Source of the DNA: Pseudomonas typographi
Lineage (GTDB): Bacteria > Pseudomonadota > Gammaproteobacteria > Pseudomonadales > Pseudomonadaceae
Direction of reading: 5' to 3'
NCBI RefSeq assembly: GCF_014694385.1
Contig: NZ_JAAOCA010000001.1
Location: forward strand, 235,488-299,487
Length of the DNA stretch: 64,000 nt
In this document: piece after piece, positions 7,522-16,069 of the stretch
Layout: each line of letters begins with the position of its first letter
Numbering within the stretch: position 1 is the first letter of the stretch
Made by a program: the position numbers and the translations under genes
Notes under the pieces: generated by a model
Seen by the model: only the letters and a program-made list of their open reading frames with translations
What the model was told of the DNA's origin: nothing
Database searches by the model: none

Positions 7522-9483
7522 ATGAGCGAACTCATTCGCGTACCCGACATCGGTGGTGAAGGCGAGGTCATCGAGATCCAGGTTAAAGTTGGCGACCGTA
7601 TCGAAGCCGAACAAAGCCTGGTGACGTTGGAATCCGACAAAGCCAGCATGGAAGTGCCGGCACCCAAGGCCGGTGTAGTCAAGGCAATCAAGGTCAAGGT
7701 GGGCGACCGCCTCAAGGAAGGCGACGAACTGATCGAGTTGGACGCCGAAGGTGGCAGCGCCACCACCGACGCCCCCCCTGCCGCCACGCCCAATGCGTCC
7801 AACGGCGTGGACGAAGCCGACCAAACGCGCCCCTCCGCACCGGCATCGGCGCCGGCCAGCGCCCCGTCGGCCGGCGGCGCGGCACAAGAGGTCAAGGTTC
7901 CCGACATCGGCTCGGCGGGCAAGGCGCAGGTGATCGAGGTCCAGGTCAAGGTGGGCGACCGTGTCGAAGCCGACCAGTCGCTGATCACCCTGGAATCGGA
8001 CAAAGCCAGCATGGAGATCCCCTCCCCTGCCGCCGGCGTTGTTGAAAGCATCAGCGTTAAGCTCAATGACGAAGTGGGCACCGGCGACCTGATCCTGGTG
8101 CTCAAGGGCGAGGGCGCCGCCGGCGCCCCGGCAGCGGCCGAAACGCCCCAACCGGCCGCGCAAGAGCAGGCCACTGCTACCCAGGCGGCCGCGCCGGCAG
8201 GCGATAGCGTCCAGGAGATCAAGGTTCCGGACATCGGCTCGGCGGGCAAGGCGAAGATCATCGAAGTGTTGGTCAAGCCCGGCGACACCGTCGAAACCGA
8301 CCAATCGCTGATTACCCTGGAATCGGACAAGGCCAGCATGGAGATCCCTTCGCCGGCGGCAGGTACTGTCGAAAGCGTTGTGGTCAAGCTCGAAGACGAA
8401 GTAGGCACCGGTGACCTGATCCTCACCCTCAAGGTCGCCGGCGCAGCGCCCGCTGCCACTGCCGCCCCCGCTGCGCCGGCGGCTGCCGCGCCAGCACCAG
8501 CCACGGCGCAAGCAGCCAAACCTGCCGCGGCAGCCCCAGCTACCGCCCCGGCCGCTTCCGGCGCCAAGGTGCACGCCGGCCCCGCGGTGCGCCAATTGGC
8601 GCGCGAGTTCGGCGTGGACCTGGCGCAAGTCAGCGCCACCGGGCCCCATGGCCGCGTGTTGAAAGAAGACGTGCAAGCCTACGTCAAGTCGGTCATGACC
8701 CAAGCCAAGGACGCCCCGGCCACAACTGCGGGCGCCGCAGGTGGCGCGGGCATCCCGCCGGTCCCAACCATCGACTTCAGCCGCTTTGGTGAAATCGAAG
8801 AAGTGCCGATGACCCGCTTGATGCAAGTGGGCGCCGCCAACCTGCATCGCAGCTGGCTGAACGTGCCGCACGTGACCCAGTTCGACCAGGCCGACATCAC
8901 CGAACTCGAGGCCTTCCGCGTGGCCCAGAAGGCCGTGGCGGAAAAAGCCGGGGTGAAGTTGACCGTACTGCCACTGCTGCTCAAGGCCAGCGCTTATCTG
9001 CTCAAGGAACTGCCGGACTTCAACAGTTCGCTGGCCCCAAGCGGCAAAGCCTTGATCCGCAAAAAGTACGTGCACATCGGTTTTGCCGTGGACACCCCCG
9101 ATGGCCTGTTGGTGCCGGTGATCAAGAACGTCGACCAGAAGAGCTTGTTGCAACTGGCGGCTGAGGCGGCTGCATTGGCCGAGAAGGCACGCAATAAAAA
9201 GCTTTCCTCCGACGACATGCAAGGTGCCTGCTTCACGATTTCCAGCCTCGGGCACATTGGCGGTACCGGCTTCACGCCGATCGTCAACGCGCCGGAAGTC
9301 GCGATCCTCGGCGTTTCCAAGGCTACCCTGCAGCCGGTTTGGGACGGCAAGGCATTCCAACCACGCCTGATGTTGCCGCTGTCGTTGTCGTATGACCACC
9401 GGGTAATCAACGGTGCCGCCGCCGCACGCTTCACCAAGCGCTTGGGTGATGTGTTGGCCGACATCCGTACGATGCTGCTGTAA
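7522..9483 (+). CDS. aceF: Dihydrolipoyllysine acetyltransferase (PDH E2) with three lipoyl domains
   Basis: Core acetyltransferase of the pyruvate dehydrogenase complex. The 653-aa protein holds three tandem lipoyl domains, each with an ESDKAS motif; the lipoylated lysines are K40, K161 and K270. Ala/Pro-rich linkers separate them. A peripheral-subunit-binding domain lies near residues 348-392 (VRQLAREFGVDL). The catalytic domain ends in SYDHRVINGA, with the active-site His at 626. A strong GGAGAACC ribosome-binding site precedes the ATG. Lipoyl domains 2 and 3 are much more alike than either is to domain 1, suggesting a recent duplication. A rho-independent terminator follows at 9548-9574. 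Confidence 0.97.
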   Translation: MSELIRVPDIGGEGEVIEIQVKVGDRIEAEQSLVTLESDKASMEVPAPKAGVVKAIKVKVGDRLKEGDELIELDAEGGSATTDAPPAATPNASNGVDEADQTRPSAPASAPASAPSAGGAAQEVKVPDIGSAGKAQVIEVQVKVGDRVEADQSLITLESDKASMEIPSPAAGVVESISVKLNDEVGTGDLILVLKGEGAAGAPAAAETPQPAAQEQATATQAAAPAGDSVQEIKVPDIGSAGKAKIIEVLVKPGDTVETDQSLITLESDKASMEIPSPAAGTVESVVVKLEDEVGTGDLILTLKVAGAAPAATAAPAAPAAAAPAPATAQAAKPAAAAPATAPAASGAKVHAGPAVRQLAREFGVDLAQVSATGPHGRVLKEDVQAYVKSVMTQAKDAPATTAGAAGGAGIPPVPTIDFSRFGEIEEVPMTRLMQVGAANLHRSWLNVPHVTQFDQADITELEAFRVAQKAVAEKAGVKLTVLPLLLKASAYLLKELPDFNSSLAPSGKALIRKKYVHIGFAVDTPDGLLVPVIKNVDQKSLLQLAAEAAALAEKARNKKLSSDDMQGACFTISSLGHIGGTGFTPIVNAPEVAILGVSKATLQPVWDGKAFQPRLMLPLSLSYDHRVINGAAAARFTKRLGDVLADIRTMLL

Positions 9484-9547
9484 GCCCCCGCCGGGGTGCT
9501 GCGCAAGGCACCCCGGCACTGTGTTGAGCGGCTACGCTCACACCTCT

Positions 9548-9574
9548 AACCGCCCTTCCCCGGGCGGTTTTTTA
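9548..9574 (+). terminator. Rho-independent terminator after aceF
   Basis: AACCGCCC, a short TTCC-type loop, then GGGCGGTT running into a T tract. It is placed 65 bp after the aceF stop codon. Confidence 0.88.
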
Positions 9575-9855
9575 CTTACCACCGCCACTACAAGGGATCA
9601 GATGCCTGGAAACCCTTTGGCCGCCGTTGTTTTTGCGCAAGCGTGCCGCGCTGTTGCGCATCAGCGCACCGCACGTCGGCTAAACTCACCCCAGAAGCGC
9701 AACCGTGGGTGAAGAAAACCCTGTAGCCGCCGATAGAGTACAGGCACTACGCCACCGTATTGCTTGTCAGCGCCCGCGCCATGATGCAACCTTGACCAAT
9801 GCGGTGCCCAAACAACCCGCCGGTTAGCGACCCGTACTTTTGAAGTGAGCACTCG
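9575..9855. other. Intergenic region before the GGDEF/EAL gene
   Basis: About 280 bp with no supported gene. A 36-codon ORF at 9601-9711 has no visible ribosome-binding site or family resemblance and I do not call it. The region presumably holds the promoter of the downstream gene, but I cannot assign -35/-10 boxes with confidence. Confidence 0.4.
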
Positions 9856-12549
9856 ATGAAAAGCCAGCCGGATGCGGCCACGCGCATGGCCGCCGAGGTA
9901 GTGACGCAGTTACCGGCGCCCTCGCGCCTGGGTATGCTGCGTTTCGAGCGCCTTCATGAGCCCAATTGGGCGCTGCTGTATCTGGACCCGAACTGCGAAC
10001 GCGAATTTGGCTTACCCGCCTCGGAACTGTGTGCACTGATAGGCTCACCCTATGCGAGCCTGATGGAACCGCAAGCGCGCTACCAACTACACGACGCCAT
10101 CGAGCAACAACTGGGCGCCCGTGGCTATTATTCGGTGCGTTATACCCTACATGCCGCCGCAGGCCCACTGACCCTCTTGGAGCTGGGCGAAACCTATCGC
10201 CAGCATAATCGCCAACTGCTGCGCGGCTACCTGGTGGTGGTGGACGATGCGCTGGGCACAAGCCTGGGCGCCGAAGCAGCGCCGGCCGACAGCCATGCCG
10301 GGCGCCTACAGTTGGCCCTGGCGCTGAACCAGCGCGCCCAGCAAGCGCAACTGCAGCATTTGGAACGTGTGCGGGCCCAACAAGATCTGATCCTGCGCCT
10401 GGCCCGCCAGCGCTATGTTACCCAATCCCCGTTGCTTGAAGCGGCCGAGTTGATCACCCGCAACGCCTGTGAAATCTACGGGATCGACTGCGCCAGCCTT
10501 TGGCATCTGGAGGGCAAGTGGTTACTGCCGATCACCAGTTGGTCGGCCGAGCAGCAGCAGTACAGCGTACCTGAGGCGATCGATGGGTCGCTGTTTCCCG
10601 ACTACCTCAGCACGCTGCACAGCAGCCGCGCCATCGACGCTGACAATACCCCTGGCGACCCGCGCACCCATGAGCTGGCCGAATGCCTGGCGCGGCGCAA
10701 CATAACCGCCATTCTCGATGCCAGTGTGCGGGTCGACGGCCAAGTCGTAGGGGTACTGTGCCTGGAGCAGCATGGTGTGGCTCGGCCCTGGCAATCCGAT
10801 GAAGTGGCCTTCGCCGGCGAACTGGCTGACCAATTCGCCCAGGTGATCACCAGCCAGACCCGCCGGGCCGCCACCAGCGCCCTGCACCTGTTCCAACGGG
10901 CCGTGGAGCAAAGTGCCAATGCCTTCTTGCTGGTCAATTGCGAGGGCATCGTCGAATACGTCAACCCCAGTTTCACCGCTATCACGCAGTACAACACCGA
11001 CGAAGTACAAGGCCACCGGCTGGCAGAATTGCCCGCCCTGGAGAACCTCAGCGAGCTGTTGTTCGAGGCGCCCTCGGCGCTGGACAAAAGCAACAGTTGG
11101 CAAGGTGAGTTCAAGAGCCGGCGGAAAAACCTGGAGCCCTATTGGGGGCAGTTGTCGATCTCCAAGGTATTCAACGAACAGCGCGAGCTCACCCACTATA
11201 TCGGCATCTACGAAGACATCACCCAGGCCAAGTTGGCCCAACAGCGCATTGAGCGGCTGGCCTACACCGACAACCTCACCAATTTGGGCAACCGCCCGGC
11301 GTTCATCCGCACCCTCGACGAGCGCTTCGGCCGTGAGGGTAGCCCACCGCTGGCGCTGATGTTGGTAGACATCGACAATTTCAAGCGCATTAACGATAGC
11401 CTTGGCCACCAGACGGGCGACAAACTGCTGATCAGCCTGGCCCGGCGCTTACGCAACAGCCTCAGCCCCTCCGGCAGCCTGGCCCGTTTCGCCAGCAACG
11501 AGTTCGCGGTGCTGCTGGACGACACCAGCCTTGAGGCAGGCCAGGAAATCGCGACCCAGGTACTCAAAACCCTCGACAAACCGATGTTCGTCGATAACCA
11601 ACTGATCAACGTCACCGCTTCGGTGGGTTTGGCCTGTGCACCACTGCATGGCCTGGACCCGCAAACCCTGATGAAAAACGCAGGGCTGGCGCTGCATAAG
11701 GCCAAGGCCAACGGTAAGCACCAGGTGCAGGTCTTTACCGAGGCCCTGCACGCCGAGGCGAACTACAAGCTGTTCGTTGAAAACAACCTGCGCCGCGCCC
11801 TGGCCCAGAACGAATTGGAAGTGTTCTACCAACCCAAGCTGTGCCTACGCAGCGGGCGCCTGCTTGGCATGGAGGCGCTACTGCGCTGGAACCACCCCGA
11901 ACGCGGTATGATCCGCCCGGACCAGTTCATCAGCGTGGCCGAGGAAACCGGGCTGATCGTGCCCATCGGCAAGTGGGTGGTGCGCCAGGCCTGCCGCATG
12001 GGCAAGCAGCTCACTGCCGCGGGGTTTGGCCCGTTGCAGGTGGCGATCAACCTCTCCCCCAAGCAGTTTTCCGACCCGGACCTGGTGGCCTCGGTACGCA
12101 CTGTGCTCGAAGAAGAAGAACTGCCGCCACACCTGCTGGAACTGGAGCTGACCGAGGGGCTGCTGTTGGAAGCCACCGAAGGCACCCGCCTGCTGCTCGG
12201 GCAGCTCAAGGGCCTGGGGCTATCGCTGGCCATGGATGATTTCGGTACCGGTTACTCTTCGCTCAGTTACCTGAAAAAATTCCCAATCGATATCATCAAG
12301 ATCGACCGCAGCTTCATCCGCGACATCCCGGATAACCAGGATGATATGGAAATCACCTCCGCGGTGATCGCCATGGCGCATAACCTCAAGCTAAAAGTGG
12401 TCGCCGAAGGCATCGAGACGGCGGAACAACTGGCCTTTTTACGCCGACACCGTTGTGACGTGGGCCAGGGTTACCTATTCGACCGCCCTATCCCCTCCCA
12501 AGATCTGGTAACCGCGCTGCGCCGCTACCCCAAGGGCCCAAACGGCTGA
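9856..12549 (+). CDS. PAS/GAF/GGDEF/EAL protein, probable c-di-GMP phosphodiesterase with degenerate GGDEF
   Basis: 897 aa. An N-terminal PAS-like region (about 20-115) is followed by a GAF domain (about 170-330), a PAS domain (about 345-460), a GGDEF domain (about 465-630) and an EAL domain (about 640-890). The GGDEF signature is replaced by ASNEF (residues 546-550), so cyclase activity is unlikely. The EAL domain keeps EAL at 673-675, DDFGTGYSSL and the KIDRSFI and AEGIET blocks, as in active phosphodiesterases. The inferred role is degradation of c-di-GMP, with the GGDEF domain as a possible regulatory module. No membrane segments are seen, so it is probably cytosolic. It is followed by msrA after 87 bp. 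Confidence 0.9.
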   Translation: MKSQPDAATRMAAEVVTQLPAPSRLGMLRFERLHEPNWALLYLDPNCEREFGLPASELCALIGSPYASLMEPQARYQLHDAIEQQLGARGYYSVRYTLHAAAGPLTLLELGETYRQHNRQLLRGYLVVVDDALGTSLGAEAAPADSHAGRLQLALALNQRAQQAQLQHLERVRAQQDLILRLARQRYVTQSPLLEAAELITRNACEIYGIDCASLWHLEGKWLLPITSWSAEQQQYSVPEAIDGSLFPDYLSTLHSSRAIDADNTPGDPRTHELAECLARRNITAILDASVRVDGQVVGVLCLEQHGVARPWQSDEVAFAGELADQFAQVITSQTRRAATSALHLFQRAVEQSANAFLLVNCEGIVEYVNPSFTAITQYNTDEVQGHRLAELPALENLSELLFEAPSALDKSNSWQGEFKSRRKNLEPYWGQLSISKVFNEQRELTHYIGIYEDITQAKLAQQRIERLAYTDNLTNLGNRPAFIRTLDERFGREGSPPLALMLVDIDNFKRINDSLGHQTGDKLLISLARRLRNSLSPSGSLARFASNEFAVLLDDTSLEAGQEIATQVLKTLDKPMFVDNQLINVTASVGLACAPLHGLDPQTLMKNAGLALHKAKANGKHQVQVFTEALHAEANYKLFVENNLRRALAQNELEVFYQPKLCLRSGRLLGMEALLRWNHPERGMIRPDQFISVAEETGLIVPIGKWVVRQACRMGKQLTAAGFGPLQVAINLSPKQFSDPDLVASVRTVLEEEELPPHLLELELTEGLLLEATEGTRLLLGQLKGLGLSLAMDDFGTGYSSLSYLKKFPIDIIKIDRSFIRDIPDNQDDMEITSAVIAMAHNLKLKVVAEGIETAEQLAFLRRHRCDVGQGYLFDRPIPSQDLVTALRRYPKGPNG

Positions 12550-12636
12550 TAACCCAGCGCGGTGTTTCACAAGTTCGCACTCTAGCGCACACTAGGCGTC
12601 TATCGTTTCAGACTGCATGCTTCAAAGGAGAAGGCC

Positions 12637-13284
12637 ATGGTCCTGCGTTCGGAAATCCTGGTGAATAAACACCAACTGCCCACCGCGCAACAAGCCTTGC
12701 CCGGCCGCGACACCCCGATGGCCGTGCCGGCCGAACACTTCGTCAACGGCCATCGGCTGCAAGCACCGTTCCCCGAGGGCACCGAGGTGGCTTATTTTGG
12801 CTTGGGGTGTTTTTGGGGCGCAGAGCGCCGCTTGTGGCAGCAACCCGGCGTATACAGCACTGCCGTGGGTTATGCCGGCGGCTTTACCCCAAACCCCACC
12901 TATGAAGAAGTGTGTTCAGGGCTCACCGGCCACACCGAGGTGGTGCTGGTGGCCTTCAACCCTGCGCAAACGAGCTACGAGCAACTGCTGAAAGTGTTCT
13001 GGGAATCCCATAACCCTACCCAGGGCATGCGCCAGGGCAACGACATCGGCACCCAGTACCGCTCGGTCGTTTACTGCGCCAACGAAGCTCAACTGCACGC
13101 CGCCTTGGCCAGCCGTGAGCTATACCAAGCGGAGCTTACCAAGGCCGGGGAAGGCACCATCACCACCGATGTGGAGATGGCGCCAAGGTTTTATTACGCT
13201 GAAACCTACCACCAGCAGTACTTGGCCAAGAACCCCGCAGGGTACTGCGGCATCGGTGGCACTGGGGTTTGCCTGCCAGCGTGA
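12637..13284 (+). CDS. msrA: Peptide methionine sulfoxide reductase MsrA
   Basis: Reduces methionine-S-sulfoxide in proteins and free methionine, repairing oxidative damage in the cytosol. 215 aa. It has the GCFWG signature with catalytic Cys58, then the VGYAGG and [14 protein letters not shown] motifs and a C-terminal [10 protein letters not shown] segment holding the resolving cysteines. A GGAGAAGG ribosome-binding sequence precedes the ATG. It is convergent with rlmJ, only 20 bp between the two stops. Confidence 0.97.
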   Translation: MVLRSEILVNKHQLPTAQQALPGRDTPMAVPAEHFVNGHRLQAPFPEGTEVAYFGLGCFWGAERRLWQQPGVYSTAVGYAGGFTPNPTYEEVCSGLTGHTEVVLVAFNPAQTSYEQLLKVFWESHNPTQGMRQGNDIGTQYRSVVYCANEAQLHAALASRELYQAELTKAGEGTITTDVEMAPRFYYAETYHQQYLAKNPAGYCGIGGTGVCLPA

Positions 13285-13304
13285 GGGTCGCCAGCCGGTA
13301 GCGG

Positions 13305-14150
13305 CTAGCCGTTTTCGGCTATCACCCATTCCATATGCCAACTTGCGCCGGTTTGCCCAAGCGTGGCAACCAGCCACGGCATCAGTTGCTGCAGTTCGCC
13401 TTCAAGCCCCCACGGGGGGTTGGCGATGGCCAGGCCAGAACCATTGAGGCTTTGCGGCGTGTCCCGCGGGTGCACCAGCAGCTCAACCGTCAGCAGCTTG
13501 GGCGCGCCGGTGCTGGTCAACGCCTGGTGGAAGCGGCGCAACGGGCGTACGTCGTCCTTGATGGGGTACCAGATCGCGACGATGGTCTGGCGCATTCGCG
13601 CGATCGCTTCTTTCATCGCCGTGGCACAGCGGGTAAGGTCGTCCACCTGCTCGAACGGCGGGTCGATCAGCAGGATCGCGCGCTTTTCGGCCACCGGCAG
13701 CAGGGCCCGCGGCACATGCCAGCCTTCACCCAGGTGCACGGTCACTCGTGGGTCGCGCTGGTAGTTTTCCTTGAGCAAGCGCCCGTCTTCAGGGTGTTTT
13801 TCATTGAGCAGCACGCGGTCTTGCTGGCGCGCCAGGCGCCGCGCCAATTCCGGTGAGCCCGGGTAGTAACGTAGCTGGCCATCGGGGTTGAGTTTACGCA
13901 CCAGATGTAGGTAACCGGCGGCGGCCTCGGGCACCTGTTCGCATGGCCAAAGCCTGCCAATACCCTCCAGGTATTCGCCCGTGCGGGCCGCTTGGCCTGC
14001 CTGTAGGTCATACAGCCCCAGGCCGGCGTGGCTGTCGAGGTAGGCGAACGGCTGTTCCTTGCGTGAAAACAGGGTGATCAGCCGGGTCAGCAGGATATGT
14101 TTGAAAACATCGGCATGGTTGCCGGCGTGAAACGCATGACGGTAGTTCAT
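13305..14150 (-). CDS. rlmJ: 23S rRNA (adenine-2030-N6)-methyltransferase
   Basis: SAM-dependent methylation of A2030 in 23S rRNA. The 281-aa product starts MNYRHAFHAGNHADVFKH, the invariant opening of the RlmJ/YhiR family. It also has SHAGLGLYDL and the catalytic LIDPPFE motif (the DPPF/Y variant of N6-adenine methyltransferases). It is convergent with msrA and 106 bp from the putP stop on the same strand, so it could be transcribed alone or by readthrough from putP. Confidence 0.95.
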   Translation of the reverse strand: MNYRHAFHAGNHADVFKHILLTRLITLFSRKEQPFAYLDSHAGLGLYDLQAGQAARTGEYLEGIGRLWPCEQVPEAAAGYLHLVRKLNPDGQLRYYPGSPELARRLARQQDRVLLNEKHPEDGRLLKENYQRDPRVTVHLGEGWHVPRALLPVAEKRAILLIDPPFEQVDDLTRCATAMKEAIARMRQTIVAIWYPIKDDVRPLRRFHQALTSTGAPKLLTVELLVHPRDTPQSLNGSGLAIANPPWGLEGELQQLMPWLVATLGQTGASWHMEWVIAENG

Positions 14151-14256
14151 GAAGCCTTCTATCGGCCCGGCGTTGCCGGATGGGGAAGTAAACGGTGCAG
14201 GTGCGCCAGTTTACCCTCGCCAAGGGCCCGCACCAATGGCCGCGGGCCCACCGGTA

Positions 14257-15750
14257 TCAACGGCTGGCTTGGCGCCAGGCCTTGTCGGCCGCTTCGAAGC
14301 GTGCCACCAGCGCAGGGCTGCGCCCTTCGAGCAGGCTGCCCACCACAATGGCCAACGTAGCGGCAATGAAGCCCGGGATGATTTCATACAAGCCCAGGCC
14401 AAAGCCGCCTTGCTCTTTCCAGGCCAGCACGGTTACCGCGCCGCATACCATCCCCGCCAGGGCGCCGTAGCGGGTCATGCCCTTCCACAGCAGCGACAGC
14501 ACCACCACCGGCCCGAACGCGGCACCGAAGCCGGCCCAAGCATAGCCAACCAGTTCCAACACCTGGCTGTTCGGGTTGGCCGCCAAGGCGATGGCGATAA
14601 GGGCCACCAACAGCACCATGCTGCGCCCTACCCACACCAGCTCACGCTGGGAAGCGTCCTTGCGCACGAACTGGCGGTAGAAATCCTCGGTGAGCGCGCT
14701 GGAGCACACCAACAACTGGCAGCTCAGGGTACTCATCACCGCGGCGAAGATCGCCGACAGGATCACGCCGGCCACCCAAGGGTTGAACAGCAACCGCGAC
14801 AGCTCCATGAACACCCGCTCCGGGTTCGCCGCCACCGCGTCGCCCAGGTGCGGGTTGGCGGTAAAGTACGCGACCCCGAAGAAGCCCGCCGCACAGGTAC
14901 CGATCAGGCACAGGCTCATCCAGGTCATGGAAATGCGCCGGGCCTGAGTGATCGACTTCACCGATGCGGCAGCCATGAACCGGGCCAGGATATGCGGCTG
15001 GCCAAAGTAGCCCAAGCCCCAGGCCAGCAGCGAGATGATACCGATGAAGGTCGCCCCTTGCAGCACGTCGAAGTGCCCAGGTTGCGCCTCTTTGATCAGC
15101 GCCAGGGAGGTTTCCGTGCCGCCGGTCGCCAGCACCACCACCACCGGCGTAAGGATGAGCGCGAAGATCATCAGGGTCGCCTGCACGGTGTCGGTCCAGC
15201 TCACCGCCAAGAAGCCGCCCAACAGGGTGTAGGCAATGGTAGCGGCGGCGCCGGCCCACACGGCGTACTCATACGGCATGCCGAAGGTGGTTTCGAACAA
15301 GCGGGCACCGGCGACGATGCCCGACGCGCAATAGATGGTGAAGAACACCAGGATGACCAGCGCTGAGATCACGCGCAACAGGCCGCTGTGGTCGTTGAAG
15401 CGGCTGGCGAAATAGTCCGGGAGCGTCAAGGCGTCGCCGTTATGTTCGGTATGCACCCGCAACCGCCCCGCCACGATCAGCCAGTTCAGGTAGGCACCGG
15501 CTATCAACCCCACGGCGATCCAGCCTTCGGACAGCCCCGACATGTAGATGGCACCGGGCAGGCCCATCAGCAGCCAGCCGCTCATGTCCGAAGCACCCGC
15601 GGACAATGCTGTGACCACCCCGCCCAGGCGGCGCCCACCGAGGATGTAATCCGAGAGGTTGCGCGTGGACCGATAGGCTACCAGGCCAATCAGCACCATC
15701 ACCGCGATGTACACCATAAAGGTGATCAATGTTGGATTGCTAAAACTCAT
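14257..15750 (-). CDS. putP: Sodium/proline symporter
   Basis: Na+-coupled proline uptake of the SSS family in the inner membrane; 497 aa with about 13 hydrophobic segments. I start it at ATG 15750 (MSFSNPTLITFMVYIAV), the usual PutP N-terminus; an upstream in-frame ATG at 15810 would add 20 non-hydrophobic residues unlike the family. The family stretches LGGRRLGGVVTALSAGASDMSGW and WTDTVQATLM are present. It is divergent from putA across a 319-bp region with PutA-type operator hexamers, so it is presumably repressed by PutA in the absence of proline. Confidence 0.96.
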   Translation of the reverse strand: MSFSNPTLITFMVYIAVMVLIGLVAYRSTRNLSDYILGGRRLGGVVTALSAGASDMSGWLLMGLPGAIYMSGLSEGWIAVGLIAGAYLNWLIVAGRLRVHTEHNGDALTLPDYFASRFNDHSGLLRVISALVILVFFTIYCASGIVAGARLFETTFGMPYEYAVWAGAAATIAYTLLGGFLAVSWTDTVQATLMIFALILTPVVVVLATGGTETSLALIKEAQPGHFDVLQGATFIGIISLLAWGLGYFGQPHILARFMAAASVKSITQARRISMTWMSLCLIGTCAAGFFGVAYFTANPHLGDAVAANPERVFMELSRLLFNPWVAGVILSAIFAAVMSTLSCQLLVCSSALTEDFYRQFVRKDASQRELVWVGRSMVLLVALIAIALAANPNSQVLELVGYAWAGFGAAFGPVVVLSLLWKGMTRYGALAGMVCGAVTVLAWKEQGGFGLGLYEIIPGFIAATLAIVVGSLLEGRSPALVARFEAADKAWRQASR

Positions 15751-15789
15751 GTAGCGGCACCCTCTTGTTATAGGCAGGGTGCGGCTAAG

Positions 15790-15795
15790 GTTGCA
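15790..15795 (+). promoter_or_regulatory. PutA operator-like hexamer GTTGCA, putP-proximal
   Basis: GTTGCA followed by CCC, 40 bp upstream of the putP start codon. The flanks GGTTGCACCCG are shared with the putA-proximal copy at 16000, which supports a common binding protein. Confidence 0.6.
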
Positions 15796-15989
15796 CCCGA
15801 GGGTGGCCATCCTAGGGAATGAGACAAATCCAAGACAACCGCTTAAGGGCTAAAACATCCCTTTCCTACAAACAATTCAGATCTTTCCCATAACAAATTG
15901 TGTCTAATCGGCGGATTTTGTCGCCAACTTAGCGTCCAGTTGCCGCACATCGGCCTGCGACCCAAACTCAATACCGCTTGAAAATAACG

Positions 15990-16005
15990 GTTGCACCTAG
16001 TTGCA
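15990..16005 (+). promoter_or_regulatory. Tandem PutA operator-like hexamers, putA-proximal
   Basis: Two GTTGCAC copies (15990-15995 and 16000-16005) spaced 10 bp, one helical turn, 65-80 bp before the putA start. Same-face placement suits cooperative binding of ribbon-helix-helix dimers. Confidence 0.68.
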
Positions 16006-16069
16006 CCCGGCGTGTCACACCGCTACTCTTTTGCCACGAAGTAGCCAGTGCCTGCATGAGGATAACGAT

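Larger units (their letters stand above)
15751..16069. other. putP-putA divergent regulatory region
   Basis: 319 bp without a gene. It contains three copies of the hexamer GTTGCA, the recognition core known for PutA in enteric bacteria: one near putP and two in tandem near putA. The middle is AT-rich and probably holds both promoters, which I cannot place exactly. The putA ribosome-binding site (GAGGA, about 16057-16061) lies at the right edge. Confidence 0.65.

Noticed and set aside
7507..9519. 670-codon minus-strand frame opposite aceF
   Set aside because: Mirror of the lipoyl repeats and linkers of aceF; no independent support.
9601..9711. 36-codon ORF after the aceF terminator
   Set aside because: No ribosome-binding site, no hydrophobic or domain signal, and no reason to prefer it over chance.
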